DNA from: Ruthenibacterium lactatiformans
GTDB taxonomy: Bacteria; Bacillota; Clostridia; Oscillospirales; Ruminococcaceae
Assembly (NCBI RefSeq): GCF_000949455.1
Contig: NZ_JXXK01000012.1
Coordinates: 38,067-102,066 of the forward strand
DNA: 64,000 bases
Reading direction: 5' to 3'
Shown: positions 1 through 8,080 of the stretch, in pieces
How positions within the stretch are numbered: the stretch's first letter is position 1
Layout of the letters: each line of letters starts with the position of its first letter
Program-made: the position numbers and the translations under genes
The notes under the pieces: model-generated
Database searches by the model: none
What the model was told of the DNA's origin: nothing
The model's input: only the letters and a program-made list of their open reading frames with translations

Positions 1-339
1 GACGGGCAGCGCGCCGCAAACAGCGCCGATGCGCCGGGCCAAACGGTTCGCGCCGCCCAGGTGCCCGCTCAGCAGCGGCACCGCGAAGCGGCCGCATTCG
101 TCCACCGCCACCACGGCCGGGTCCGACGCCTTATTCCCGGCATAAGGCGCGACGGCGCGCACCGCGATGCCCGCCGCGCCCACATAGACAAGCGCGTCCG
201 CGTTGGCAAAGGCGTCGGCTGTCCAGGCGTCCAGCGTGCAGCCTTCGCCGCAGCGCGCGGCCTCGCCGGATAGCTCCGCCGCCAGCCGCCGGGCCAGCTC
301 CATGCCCTTTTGGGTGAACGCCAGCAGCCGCACGGTCAC
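1..339 (-). CDS. cbiG: CbiG, cobalt-precorrin-5A hydrolase (N-terminal part; runs off the left edge)
   Basis: Only the first 113 codons are inside the window. The start is GTG at 339, and its GTGA overlaps the TGA stop of the upstream cbiF by four bases, so the two are probably translationally coupled. Visible motifs typical of CbiG are VYVGAAGIAVRAVAPY near residues 49-64 and LLSGHLGGANRLAR near residues 87-100. In the family, CbiG opens the delta-lactone of cobalt-precorrin-5A and releases acetaldehyde in the anaerobic cobalamin pathway. It is the last visible gene of the riboswitch-controlled operon; further cbi genes probably follow outside the window. Confidence 0.85.
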   Translation of the reverse strand, partial: MTVRLLAFTQKGMELARRLAAELSGEAARCGEGCTLDAWTADAFANADALVYVGAAGIAVRAVAPYAGNKASDPAVVAVDECGRFAVPLLSGHLGGANRLARRIGAVCGALPV

Positions 340-1091
340 GGCTTCGCCTCGCGGAATTCCGTCGCAAAGGAGGGGTCGTACAGCTTGCTGCGTTCATAAT
401 CCGGCGCGAGGAAATCCCCCACCAGCACCAGCGCCGTTTTTGAGATATTGTTTTCGCGCCCCGCCTGTGCCAGCGCGCCCAGACGGCAGCGCACCACCTT
501 TTCCTCGGGCCAGGTGGCCTTGTATACCAGCGCCGCCGGGGTGTCGGGCGTGTACGCGCCCTGCAGCAGAGCGGCCTGCAGGCCGTCCAGCATGCCCGCC
601 GAAAGAAACACCACCATCGTGGCGCCATGGGCGGCAAGCGCCGCGATGCCCTCGCGTTCCGGCACGGGCGTGCGCCCGGCCATGCGCGTGATGATGACCG
701 TCTGGCTCACGCCCGGCAAAGTGTATTCCGCACAGGCCGCGGCCGCCGCGCCGCAGAAGCTGGAAACGCCGGGGGTATCGTCATAGGGAATGCCCAGTGC
801 GTCCAATGCGTCCATCTGCTCCCGGATGGCGCCGTAAAGGCACGGGTCTCCCGTGTGCAGGCGGACGATGTCCCTGTTTTCCGCATGGGCGGCGCGCACC
901 ACCTCCAGCACCTGTTCCAGCGTCATCTGCGCGCTGTTGTACACCGAGCAGTCCTGCCGGCACAGGCCCAGCAGCGCCGGGTTGACAAGGCTGCCCGCGT
1001 AGATCACGACGTCCGCGGCGCGCAGCAGCGCCGCGCCCCGCTGCGTGATGAGGTCCGGCGCGCCGGGGCCGGCGCCCACAAAATGCACCAT
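336..1091 (-). CDS. cbiF: Cobalt-precorrin-4 C11-methyltransferase
   Basis: A 251-aa tetrapyrrole methyltransferase that transfers a methyl group from S-adenosylmethionine to C11 of cobalt-precorrin-4, giving cobalt-precorrin-5A. The family hallmarks are visible: the glycine-rich VHFVGAGPGAPDLIT at residues 2-16, LHTGDPCLYGAI around residue 80 and PGVSSFCGAAAA around residue 108, the SAM and substrate cleft loops. Length matches CbiF/CobM. The ATG at 1091 follows the cbiL stop by three bases, and the stop overlaps the cbiG GTG. The cobalt-early partners in the operon (cbiK, cbiD, cbiG) indicate the anaerobic form (CbiF) rather than CobM. Confidence 0.93.
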   Translation of the reverse strand: MVHFVGAGPGAPDLITQRGAALLRAADVVIYAGSLVNPALLGLCRQDCSVYNSAQMTLEQVLEVVRAAHAENRDIVRLHTGDPCLYGAIREQMDALDALGIPYDDTPGVSSFCGAAAAACAEYTLPGVSQTVIITRMAGRTPVPEREGIAALAAHGATMVVFLSAGMLDGLQAALLQGAYTPDTPAALVYKATWPEEKVVRCRLGALAQAGRENNISKTALVLVGDFLAPDYERSKLYDPSFATEFREAKP

Positions 1092-1094
1092 GGG

Positions 1095-1793
1095 TCAGTC
1101 CTCCTTTACGATGATCGTTGCAAAATAGCCCGCGTCCTGTTCGCGCGGGAACGCGGAAAGGTCGGCATAAACCTGTTCTCCGGGCAGCCCGCAGTTGCTC
1201 ACCAGCGCGCTGCGCTCCAGCAGGCCGCGCCGCTCCAGCGCCGCCAGCACACCGGGCAGCTGCCTGCCGGACTTCATCAGCACCTTGGCGCCCGGCTGCG
1301 CCAGGCATTCCTCCAGTGCGCCGCAGCCGCCCGGCACGATGTGCAGCGGGGTATCGATGCCCGTCAGGCTGGTGTTCAGCCGGGCCGCCACGGCGCAGAA
1401 GCTCGTCACGCCGGGCACCATGCGCGTTTCATAGCCATCCGCGGCCAAAATGTCCGCCAGGTAGGCGGCCGTGGCGTAGATGGAAACGTCGCCCAGGTTG
1501 AGCATGGCGACGTCCCGCCCCGCGTCCAGATGCGGCCGCAGCGCCTGCGCCGCCGCAAGGTGCGCGGCGTGCTGCTGCGCCTTGTCCCGGGACATGGTAA
1601 AATGCAGCGGCACAACGGTTTTGCCTTCCAGCGAAACCGCCTGCCGCGCGATGGAGAGCGCCAGCATCTCGCCGTTTTTCGTCTGCGGCGCGGCCACCAC
1701 AGGGCAGCGCTCCAGCGTTCGCACGGCCTTGAGCGTGATGAGCTCCGGGTCTCCGGGGCCAACGCCCACACTGTAAAAAACGCCTTTTTTCAT
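1095..1793 (-). CDS. cbiL: Cobalt-precorrin-2 C20-methyltransferase
   Basis: A 232-aa SAM-dependent tetrapyrrole methyltransferase. It carries FYSVGVGPGDPELITLKA at the N-terminus, MLNLGDVSIYATAAYL in the middle and VPGVTSFCAVAARLN after it, the usual CbiL/CobI order. It methylates C20 of cobalt-precorrin-2. I chose the ATG at 1793 because its ATGA overlaps the stop of cbiD by four bases, matching the other junctions of this operon; an in-frame ATG six codons upstream lies inside cbiD and is less likely. Confidence 0.92.
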   Translation of the reverse strand: MKKGVFYSVGVGPGDPELITLKAVRTLERCPVVAAPQTKNGEMLALSIARQAVSLEGKTVVPLHFTMSRDKAQQHAAHLAAAQALRPHLDAGRDVAMLNLGDVSIYATAAYLADILAADGYETRMVPGVTSFCAVAARLNTSLTGIDTPLHIVPGGCGALEECLAQPGAKVLMKSGRQLPGVLAALERRGLLERSALVSNCGLPGEQVYADLSAFPREQDAGYFATIIVKED

Positions 1794-2935
1794 TGTTTTT
1801 TCCCCTTCCATTCCGCCAGCATCTCCGCGGCCGAAGCCGTCCGGCCCAGCAGACCGTATTCATTGGAAAACAGCACCGCGCCCACCCGGTATGCGCCCGC
1901 CGCCCGGCGGACGAGATGCCGCTCCACGGCCCGCAGCAGGCTGTCCAGCACAGGCGCGCGCAGCCCCGCTTCGTCCAGCAGCGCTATGCATGCGTCCGTG
2001 GTGGCCGCGTCCAGCAGCGCGGCGCAGGTCTTCTGCGACGCGCCGCACACTGCTGCGTGGGCGCACAGCAGCTCCGTGCGGCAATCCGCATACCGGCTGT
2101 GTGTATTCATGACGCCTCCCGCCAGCTTTGCCAGCTTGCCGATGTGCCCCACCAGCAGCACGTCGGCAAAGCCGAGCGCAGCGGCCTCGTCCAGTGCGTC
2201 GCCGATGAAATTCGAGCATTTCACCACGGGTGCGCCCGCCGCGTCCAGCCCCTGCTCACGCAGAAAATCCACACCGTAATTGCCGGGCGTCAGCAGCACG
2301 CGGGCGGCCCCCTGGGCCCGCGCCTGGCGCAGCGAAAGCGCCACCGTGTCGATGAGCGCCTGCATGCTCATGGGCTCCACGATGCCGGAGGTTCCCAGAA
2401 TGGAAATGCCGCCCTCGATGCCCAGCTGCGGGTTGAAGGTTTTTTTCGCCAGCGCCGCGCCCTCCGGCACACAGATGGTCACCCGCAGGCCGCCGTCCCA
2501 GTTCAGTGCATCGCACACGGCGCGCACCGCCTGCTCGATCATCCTGCGCGGCACACGGTTGATGGCCGCCGCACCCACGGGCTGGTCCAGCCCGGGCTTT
2601 GTCACACGGCCCACGCCCGGGCCGCCGTCTATCACAACGCCCGGCTGTGCCGCGCGCTCCACCCGCGCCTCAATCAGCGCGCCGTGCGTCGCGTCGATGT
2701 CGTCGCCGCCGTCCTTTTCCACCGCGCAGCAGGCGGTTTCCCCTGCCATGCGGCAATACCGGGGCGCAGCCGTAACAGGCAGGCCGCCGGGCGTCGTGAG
2801 CGTGACGCTCTCCGGCGCGCGCCCGCCCAGCAGCAGGCGTGCCGCGCCCGCGGCCGCAAGCGCCGCGCAGGTCCCGGTGGTATAGCCGCAGCGCAGCCGT
2901 TTTCCGCCGGACTGGATATAATGCTCAAACGGCAT
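1790..2935 (-). CDS. cbiD: Cobalt-precorrin-5B C1-methyltransferase
   Basis: A 381-aa protein with the signature LRCGYTTGTCAALAAAGAA near residues 13-31, diagnostic for CbiD, followed by the alternating Rossmann-like stretches of the family (for example SILGTSGIVEPMSMQAL). CbiD methylates C1 of the corrin ring after CbiG has opened the lactone. It is only found in the anaerobic route, which fixes the type of pathway encoded here. The neighbours are cbiK upstream, with a 21-base gap, and cbiL downstream, with an ATGA overlap. Confidence 0.94.
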   Translation of the reverse strand: MPFEHYIQSGGKRLRCGYTTGTCAALAAAGAARLLLGGRAPESVTLTTPGGLPVTAAPRYCRMAGETACCAVEKDGGDDIDATHGALIEARVERAAQPGVVIDGGPGVGRVTKPGLDQPVGAAAINRVPRRMIEQAVRAVCDALNWDGGLRVTICVPEGAALAKKTFNPQLGIEGGISILGTSGIVEPMSMQALIDTVALSLRQARAQGAARVLLTPGNYGVDFLREQGLDAAGAPVVKCSNFIGDALDEAAALGFADVLLVGHIGKLAKLAGGVMNTHSRYADCRTELLCAHAAVCGASQKTCAALLDAATTDACIALLDEAGLRAPVLDSLLRAVERHLVRRAAGAYRVGAVLFSNEYGLLGRTASAAEMLAEWKGKKQ

Positions 2936-2956
2936 TCCGTCACCCGCCTTACAAAT

Positions 2957-3721
2957 TTATACTATCTCCCGCAGCCGCGCACCGTACAGCGCCTGCACCT
3001 CCGGCAGCGCGCCCAGGCCCCGCATCCGGCAGCGCACCCCGACGCCCGCGGCCTCGAGCCTGCTTTTCCAGCTTTTTGGGCCGTCCCCCGCCATATCGTT
3101 CAGGGCGTGGTCGCCCGCCACCAGCATGAACGGCACAAGCAGCGCCTGCCCGCAGCCGTCTTCCTTCAGCTGCGCCAGCACCTCGTCAAAGCCGGGCCAG
3201 CCCTCCACCGTGCCCATATAGGCGCGCCGCCCGCCCGCAAGGCGCAGGGCCGTCTGCATGGCGGGATAGACCATGTTGGCGAAGTGCTCCGTGCCATGGC
3301 CCAGCAGCACCAACGCCCCGCCCTCCGGCTGCCCGAAGCGCCGCACCATGCACGCAGCCAGCGCGCGCAGGCTTTCGCTGTCCGCGGCAAGGGGCCGCCC
3401 CAGGGCCAGCCGGGCGAAGCGCCCCGCAAACGCCGCCGCGTCCGCTTTGAGCTTATCGTATTCAAAGCCGTACAGCAGATGGGTGGGCTGCACCGCCACA
3501 TCCTCCACCCCCGCGGCCGCAAGCGCCTCCAGCGCCTCGGGCAGGCCGGACACGGGCTCTCCCCGTTCGGCCAGGATGCGGCGGATCGTCGGGCTGGTGT
3601 ACGCGCGGCAGAACGCACGCTCCGGCGCCCCGGCGGCAAGCACGCGTTCCACCGCCTCGATATCCTGCCGCGCGCGCGGCACGCTCGTGCCGAAGCTGAC
3701 GGCCAGCAAAGCCTGTTTCAT
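2957..3721 (-). CDS. cbiK: Anaerobic sirohydrochlorin cobaltochelatase
   Basis: A 254-aa chelatase that inserts Co2+ into sirohydrochlorin (factor II), the committing step of the cobalt-early route. The N-terminus KQALLAVSFGTS is typical of CbiK. The likely metal-binding residues are visible: His146 in GHGTEH, Glu173 in GTVEGW and His205 in AGDHAL, matching the His-Glu-His set known for characterised CbiK enzymes. The start at 3721 overlaps the cbiO stop by ATGA. No signal peptide is visible, so a cytoplasmic role is expected, unlike exported CbiK-P homologues. Confidence 0.93.
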   Translation of the reverse strand: MKQALLAVSFGTSVPRARQDIEAVERVLAAGAPERAFCRAYTSPTIRRILAERGEPVSGLPEALEALAAAGVEDVAVQPTHLLYGFEYDKLKADAAAFAGRFARLALGRPLAADSESLRALAACMVRRFGQPEGGALVLLGHGTEHFANMVYPAMQTALRLAGGRRAYMGTVEGWPGFDEVLAQLKEDGCGQALLVPFMLVAGDHALNDMAGDGPKSWKSRLEAAGVGVRCRMRGLGALPEVQALYGARLREIV

Positions 3722-4527
3722 GGTTTCCACTCCTGTTCCAGTTCCTCCACAGTGTGCGGCGGCGCGGCAAGGCCCAGCACGCGCCCCACGCGGTACAGCA
3801 CCGGCTGCTCCAGCCCGCATGTCCGCAGCAAAGAAACATTTTCAAAAATCTCCCGCGGTTCCCCGTCCCCCGCCAGCCGTCCCCCGCGGAACACCAGCAC
3901 CCGGGTGGCCCAGCGCCATGCGAAATCCACGTCGTGCGTTGCAACCATAAGCCCCAGGCCCTGCTCCGAGAGCATTTGAAGATTTTGTTCCAGCAGGCGG
4001 GTATTTGCCGGGTCCAGGCTGGCCGCTGGCTCGTCCAGCAAAAGCATCTGCGGCTCCATAGCCAGGGCGTCGGCCAGCGTCACCCGCTTTTTCTCCCCGC
4101 CGGAAAGATACTGCGGCGCACGGCCCCGGTATTCCTCCAGCGCAAAACTGCGGATGGCCGCATCCACGCGGGCGCGTACCTCGCCCACGGGCAGGCGCAG
4201 GTTCATAGGGCCGAAGCTGACCTCCTCCTCCACGCTGCCGCCCAGCAGCTGCACCTCCGGGTCCTGGAACACAAGCCCCACGCCCCGGCGCAGCACGTTC
4301 AGCTGCTTTGCGCCGCTGCCCACCGGCGCGCCCCGAAACAGGATGCGTCCCGCACCGGGGCGCAGCACGCCGTTCGCCAGAAGGAAAAACGTGGACTTTC
4401 CCGCGCCGTTGCTGCCCAGCACCGCCACGCGCTCGCCGGCGCACACCTTCACGCACACGTCCAAAAGCGCCTCCCGCTCTTCCTCGTATGCATAGGAAAC
4501 ATGTTCAAACCGAAGAATCTCTTCCAT
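3718..4527 (-). CDS. cbiO: Cobalt ECF transporter ATPase
   Basis: A 269-aa ABC ATPase that energises cobalt import with CbiQ, CbiM and CbiN. It has Walker A GSNGAGKST, a Q-loop at GLVFQDPE, the signature LSGGEKKRVTLA, Walker B MLLLDEPAAS and a His switch at VATHDVDF. The C-terminal extension after the ATPase core is normal for CbiO. The ATG at 4527 has AGGAGG four bases upstream; another in-frame ATG five codons earlier would contain that ribosome site in its coding part. The stop overlaps the cbiK start. Confidence 0.93.
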   Translation of the reverse strand: MEEILRFEHVSYAYEEEREALLDVCVKVCAGERVAVLGSNGAGKSTFFLLANGVLRPGAGRILFRGAPVGSGAKQLNVLRRGVGLVFQDPEVQLLGGSVEEEVSFGPMNLRLPVGEVRARVDAAIRSFALEEYRGRAPQYLSGGEKKRVTLADALAMEPQMLLLDEPAASLDPANTRLLEQNLQMLSEQGLGLMVATHDVDFAWRWATRVLVFRGGRLAGDGEPREIFENVSLLRTCGLEQPVLYRVGRVLGLAAPPHTVEELEQEWKP

Positions 4528-4563
4528 TTTCCCTCCTGCCAACCCTTTTACAAAACCGCCGTG

Positions 4564-5463
4564 TCATGCGCCGCACACAAGCGCCAGCACCATGCCCGCC
4601 GTCAATGCGCCGCACACAAGCGCGTGCGGCGCGCGCACGGGCTTTTCCCGCGTCAAAAAACGGATGCCGCCGTCATAGCAGCGGCTCTCCATCGCGTCAA
4701 AGCACGCCTGCGCCCGCCGGAAGCTGTGCGCCAGCAGCCCGCCGTATACCCGGCCCGTCGTGCGCAGGCTGCGCACCGGCCCGGCATAGCCCAGGCGGCT
4801 GGCGGCGGCGTCCCGCATGCTGCGGAACGTGGCGAACAAAATAAAGATGTAGCGGTAGATCAATACCGCCAGATCGCCCACGACCTCCGGCACGCGGGCG
4901 CGCCGCAGCGCATCCAGCAATTCCGGCACGGGGGTGGACAGGCTGAGAAAATACAAGCAGCCCACCGCGCCCAGCGCCCGCGCCATAACGAGCCGGGCCG
5001 CCGTTTGCGCCGGGGCGCGCAGGACAAAATACCCGCCCAGAAACGGGACGTTTGCCACGCCGCCGGGCGCAGACGCGTATTCCCACAGCAGCGCAATACC
5101 GCTCAGCAGCAAAAATGTAGCAGGCGCGCCCAGCAGCGACAGATAGGCGCGCGGGCGTACGCCGCCCGCCGCCGTTAACGCGGACGCTGCAAAAAACAAC
5201 GCCAGCGGCGGCCACGGGGTGCGCGCCAGCAGGCACAGCGCCAGCAAGGCCGCGCAGCACCAAAGCTTCAGGCCCGGGTTTACCGTCAAAAAGCGGGAAC
5301 GCCGCGCCAGCACGTCCACCGTCAGCGCCGCGCCGTGCGTGTGGCCGTGCAGCAGCAGCAGCGCGCCGCCCAGCGCTAAGGAAGCTGCAGCCGGCCAAGG
5401 GCCGGGCAGCGCGCCGGCCGTCAGGCTCCATGCCACAAAGCCCCCAAGCAGGGCGTTGAACAT
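4564..5463 (-). CDS. cbiQ: Cobalt ECF transporter T component
   Basis: A 299-aa membrane protein with several long hydrophobic stretches (for example residues 11-35, 65-85, 90-110 and 270-295). It has the coupling region with Ala-Arg/Gly motifs (SMRDAAASRLGY and FDAMESRCYDGG, the second matching the conserved AMxxRGY-type coupling helix) that contacts the CbiO ATPases. The start at 5463 has GGAGG seven bases upstream. An in-frame extension further upstream has no ribosome site and would overlap cbiN, so it was not used. Confidence 0.9.
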   Translation of the reverse strand: MFNALLGGFVAWSLTAGALPGPWPAAASLALGGALLLLHGHTHGAALTVDVLARRSRFLTVNPGLKLWCCAALLALCLLARTPWPPLALFFAASALTAAGGVRPRAYLSLLGAPATFLLLSGIALLWEYASAPGGVANVPFLGGYFVLRAPAQTAARLVMARALGAVGCLYFLSLSTPVPELLDALRRARVPEVVGDLAVLIYRYIFILFATFRSMRDAAASRLGYAGPVRSLRTTGRVYGGLLAHSFRRAQACFDAMESRCYDGGIRFLTREKPVRAPHALVCGALTAGMVLALVCGA

Positions 5464-5540
5464 ATTCCCACCTCCTGCCGGACTTTTTGAAAAAGCATGT
5501 TCACCGGGAGCCCCCGCGCAAAGCGGCGGGTGAAAGAGCC

Positions 5541-5858
5541 TCATTCCACGGACTGTGCGGAATATTTTTTACGCGCGGCAAAATAGCCGAAGCCGTAGGC
5601 CAGCACGCCCACGCCCACGCCCGTCTGGATGCAAAACAGCAGGCTCTCGATCTCTCCGGGCAGCTCGCCGCCGAGCAGTGTTTCCAAAACCGGCGTGAAC
5701 CACGGCTCATATGCTTCACCCTGAATCTCCTCCACCATCCGGCTTCCGGCGTCATCGCTGCCGCCGAACTCCGCGCCCGGCGCAAGGAAGAAGGGCACGA
5801 CAGCCAGTACCAGCACAGCGGCCAGCAGCGCCAAAACGGTTTTTGTATTCCTGCTCAC
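5541..5858 (-). CDS. cbiN: Cobalt transporter auxiliary membrane protein CbiN
   Basis: A 105-aa protein with two transmembrane segments (residues 7-27 and about 76-95) flanking an extracytoplasmic loop that contains GAEFGGSDD and EAYEPWFTPV, the layout of CbiN. CbiN is required with CbiM for Co2+ loading in CbiMNQO systems. It starts at GTG 5858, and the GTGA overlaps the cbiM stop by four bases. Confidence 0.92.
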   Translation of the reverse strand: MSRNTKTVLALLAAVLVLAVVPFFLAPGAEFGGSDDAGSRMVEEIQGEAYEPWFTPVLETLLGGELPGEIESLLFCIQTGVGVGVLAYGFGYFAARKKYSAQSVE

Positions 5859-6607
5859 TGCAATCCCTCCTTCAAAAAGCCGATCTCCCGCAGCTCGGGC
5901 CTGGCACAGCTTTCCAGCCCCATCACCACCAGAACGGTCAAGATGCCCTCGATCGCGGCCAGCGGCAGCTGCGTGGGCGCGAAAACGCCCAAAAAGCGCA
6001 CCGCGCTGGCTGCCGCGCCGCCTTCCGCAGCGGGATAGGCCATCGCAAGCTGCAGGCTTGTGACGCAGTATGTAAACAGATCGCCCAGAGACGCCGCCAG
6101 AAATATCGCCAGCTTACGGTTCACACGCGCCTTTTTGCACAGGGCATAAACACCCCAGGAGACCAGAGGCCCGGCGATGGCCATGCTGAAGGTATTGGCC
6201 CCCAGCGTGGTGAGGCCGCCGTGGGCAAGCAGCACCGCCTGGAACACCAGCACGATGAGCCCCAGCACCGCAGCGTAAGCCGGGCCAAACAGAATGGCGG
6301 CCAGGCCGGTGCCCGTCATGTGGCTGCAGCTGCCTGTGACGGACGGGAGCTTGAGCGACGAGATGACAAAAATAAACGCGCCGGACATCGCCAGCAGCAG
6401 CAGGGCCTTGCGCTGCGCTTGCACCGTGCGGCGCAGCCGGACCACACCTGCCGCCAGGAACGGAAGGCACAGCGCCCCCCATGCCGCACAGTATGCCGGC
6501 GGAAGATACCCTTCCATGATGTGCATGGCATAGGCGCTTTGCGGTACAAACAAAACGCCGCCCATGACCACAGAAAACGCCAAAAATCGTTTTTCACGCC
6601 TGGTCAT
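5855..6607 (-). CDS. cbiM: Cobalt ECF transporter substrate-binding membrane protein CbiM
   Basis: A 250-aa integral membrane protein. An N-terminal signal peptide ends in SAYA, immediately followed by MHIMEGYLPP. In CbiM/NikM the mature N-terminal Met-His-Ile is inserted into the metal site, so cleavage after AYA would expose the cobalt-binding end. Several hydrophobic helices follow. The ATG at 6607 has GGAGG eight bases upstream. It is the first gene of the operon and lies directly behind a cobalamin riboswitch and its terminator, so cobalt import and corrin synthesis would be shut off together when B12 is plentiful. Confidence 0.94.
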   Translation of the reverse strand: MTRREKRFLAFSVVMGGVLFVPQSAYAMHIMEGYLPPAYCAAWGALCLPFLAAGVVRLRRTVQAQRKALLLLAMSGAFIFVISSLKLPSVTGSCSHMTGTGLAAILFGPAYAAVLGLIVLVFQAVLLAHGGLTTLGANTFSMAIAGPLVSWGVYALCKKARVNRKLAIFLAASLGDLFTYCVTSLQLAMAYPAAEGGAAASAVRFLGVFAPTQLPLAAIEGILTVLVVMGLESCARPELREIGFLKEGLQ

Positions 6608-6642
6608 TGAACATTCCTCCTGTTTCTTTTGTTGTGCGCCGC

Positions 6643-6681
6643 AAAAAAACCGGGCCTTTCTCATTTATGAGAAAGGCCCGG
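6643..6681 (-). terminator. Intrinsic terminator between the cobalamin riboswitch and cbiM
   Basis: A perfect 15-bp stem (6650-6664 with 6667-6681) followed on the minus strand by seven T residues (6643-6649), only 36 bases before the cbiM start. Its place between the riboswitch aptamer and the first gene indicates the expression platform: B12 binding should favour this hairpin and stop transcription. No competing antiterminator is obvious by eye. Confidence 0.88.
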
Positions 6682-6778
6682 TCAAACAAAGTGTCCTAAA
6701 AAACGGCGCACCCTGATTTTTACCGCGCAGGCGTTTTGTCCGTCCGCCGCGCGTCCCTGCCCTTCCGGCAGCATCGCC

Positions 6779-6947
6779 GCAGGGCAGGTCTTCCGGCTTG
6801 GGCGTCAGCGCCCCGGCTTCGTCTTCCCGTGTGTACCCACAGTGACGTTTTGAAGCCGGAACTGTTCCCTTACGGCGGCGGTCCCGCACAGGTCTTGCAC
6901 CTGTTTCCCTATTCTCCCGGCCGCCTCACAGCGGCCGGGCACCCTGC
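6779..6947 (-). promoter_or_regulatory. Cobalamin riboswitch (aptamer)
   Basis: On the minus strand the conserved B12-element pieces appear in order: a closing helix GCAGGG/CCCTGC (6942-6947 with 6779-6784), a GC-rich hairpin at 6912-6940, GGGAA followed by GGTGCAAGACC, TGCGGGACC, GTAAGGGAACAG, GTCACTGTGGG in place of the classical GCCACTG box, GGGAAGACGAAGCC and CCAAGCCGGAAGACC. It sits upstream of cbiM and controls the cobalt uptake and corrin genes. The one-base variation in the B12 box is within what the class tolerates. Confidence 0.92.
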
Positions 6948-6963
6948 AGCATTTTGCTTATTC

Positions 6964-6992
6964 ACAGTAACACAGTTTTCGCTCCGGCGCAA
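6964..6992 (-). promoter_or_regulatory. Probable promoter of the cbi operon
   Basis: Minus-strand boxes TTGCGC (6987-6992) and TACTGT (6964-6969) are separated by exactly 17 bases and lie just upstream of the riboswitch aptamer. Both hexamers keep the key T residues of sigma-A boxes but are imperfect. Bases 6993-7057, up to the araC-type gene, show nothing else clear. Confidence 0.5.
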
Positions 6993-7057
6993 GCGCGGAG
7001 AAACAACCCGTCAAAAAACTTCCAAAGCCATGGCTTTTTTACCAAGCGCACAGGGCG

Positions 7058-7909
7058 TTATGCGCCTTTGCGCCGCTGCCCGTCCTGTGCGCCCCACAGG
7101 GCGCCGGTGCGGCTTTTGCGGTACTGGCTCGGCGTCTGCCGGAACCGTTCCTGGAACACACGGTTGAACGTCCGCAGGCTGTCGAAGCCGGATTCCATGC
7201 TCACCTCCAGCATGCTCAGCTCCGTTGCAGCCAGCAGGTCGCGGGCGCAGTCCAGCCGCAGGGCGTTCACATATTCCCGGAAGCTGGTGTGCAGCCGCGC
7301 GGAGAACACGTGCGACAGGTGATATTTGCTGACGCCCAGCTCCTTTGCAATGTGCTCCAGCGAGAGCGGCTGACGGAAGTTCCGCATGATATAGCGCACC
7401 ACGCTGCTCGTCAGATCCATGGCTTTCGGCTCCGGCGCCGGCTCCAGTGAGAGTTCGGGCAGAACGTGCGCCAGGATCAAATGGAGCAGCGCGCGGGAAA
7501 TGCTGCTGTCCGCCCCGGTACACCGGCAGCGGTAAAGGCTGTGCAGGGCGTACAGCACATCCGGGTCCAGCGCTTTCCCGCACAGGTACGGCCGGCGGGG
7601 GCGGCACTGCGTCAGGCTGGGGAAATAATCGCCCATCAGAGACGTGCCGCAGACGGCCATCATATACCGGCTGTCCGCTTCCCGGCACTGGTAGCTGTGC
7701 ACCGTGTTGGGAAACACCACCGCCAGTTCTCCCGCCTTCAGCTCACGAAATTCCCCGTCTATCCCAACGCAGACGCAGCCGCTCTGCACCAGAAAAAGCT
7801 CCAGTTCACCATGCAGATGGGAGGGGAAATTGAGCCGTTTGCCCATCTCCACCTGAAGCTCGCGTCCGCTTCGTTCCTCGTAATAAGCATAGGCTTTTCG
7901 TTTTTCCAT
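7058..7909 (-). CDS. AraC-family transcriptional regulator
   Basis: A 283-aa regulator with an N-terminal cupin-like sensor region (residues about 20-110, with PSHLHGELELFLVQSG and VFPNTVHSYQC) and a C-terminal pair of helix-turn-helix motifs (about 175-272: SLEHIAKELGVSKYHLSHVF and then SMESGFDSLRTFNRVFQERF, followed by TPSQYRKS). The ATG at 7909 has GGAGG five bases upstream. It diverges from the ABC exporter genes at 8081, and a strong dyad lies between, so it is probably their regulator and possibly its own. The ligand cannot be predicted. Confidence 0.87.
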   Translation of the reverse strand: MEKRKAYAYYEERSGRELQVEMGKRLNFPSHLHGELELFLVQSGCVCVGIDGEFRELKAGELAVVFPNTVHSYQCREADSRYMMAVCGTSLMGDYFPSLTQCRPRRPYLCGKALDPDVLYALHSLYRCRCTGADSSISRALLHLILAHVLPELSLEPAPEPKAMDLTSSVVRYIMRNFRQPLSLEHIAKELGVSKYHLSHVFSARLHTSFREYVNALRLDCARDLLAATELSMLEVSMESGFDSLRTFNRVFQERFRQTPSQYRKSRTGALWGAQDGQRRKGA

Positions 7910-7972
7910 ATATGCCTCCCACGGGATGCCCCAAAACGCAATATTTGGCCACAAAACGATTCCTTCTGTCCG

Positions 7973-8001
7973 GTATTATATCATACCGGATGATATAATA
8001 C
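7973..8001. promoter_or_regulatory. Perfect inverted repeat with two outward-facing extended -10 boxes
   Basis: The arms GTATTATATCAT (7973-7984) and ATGATATAATAC (7990-8001) are exact inverted copies around a five-base spacer. Each arm contains TGATATAAT, an extended -10 of the form TGnTATAAT, reading away from the centre: plus strand 7991-7999 toward the ABC genes, minus strand 7975-7983 toward the AraC gene. There is no good -35 box on either side, which fits an activator-dependent promoter. The dyad is the best candidate operator for the AraC protein. Confidence 0.7.
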
Positions 8002-8080
8002 AGCCAAATAAAGCACAAAAACCGGAATGATTTTTCGTCGTCCGGCGCTTTTGAATTTTACAGGTTAGAAGGTCTTTACA

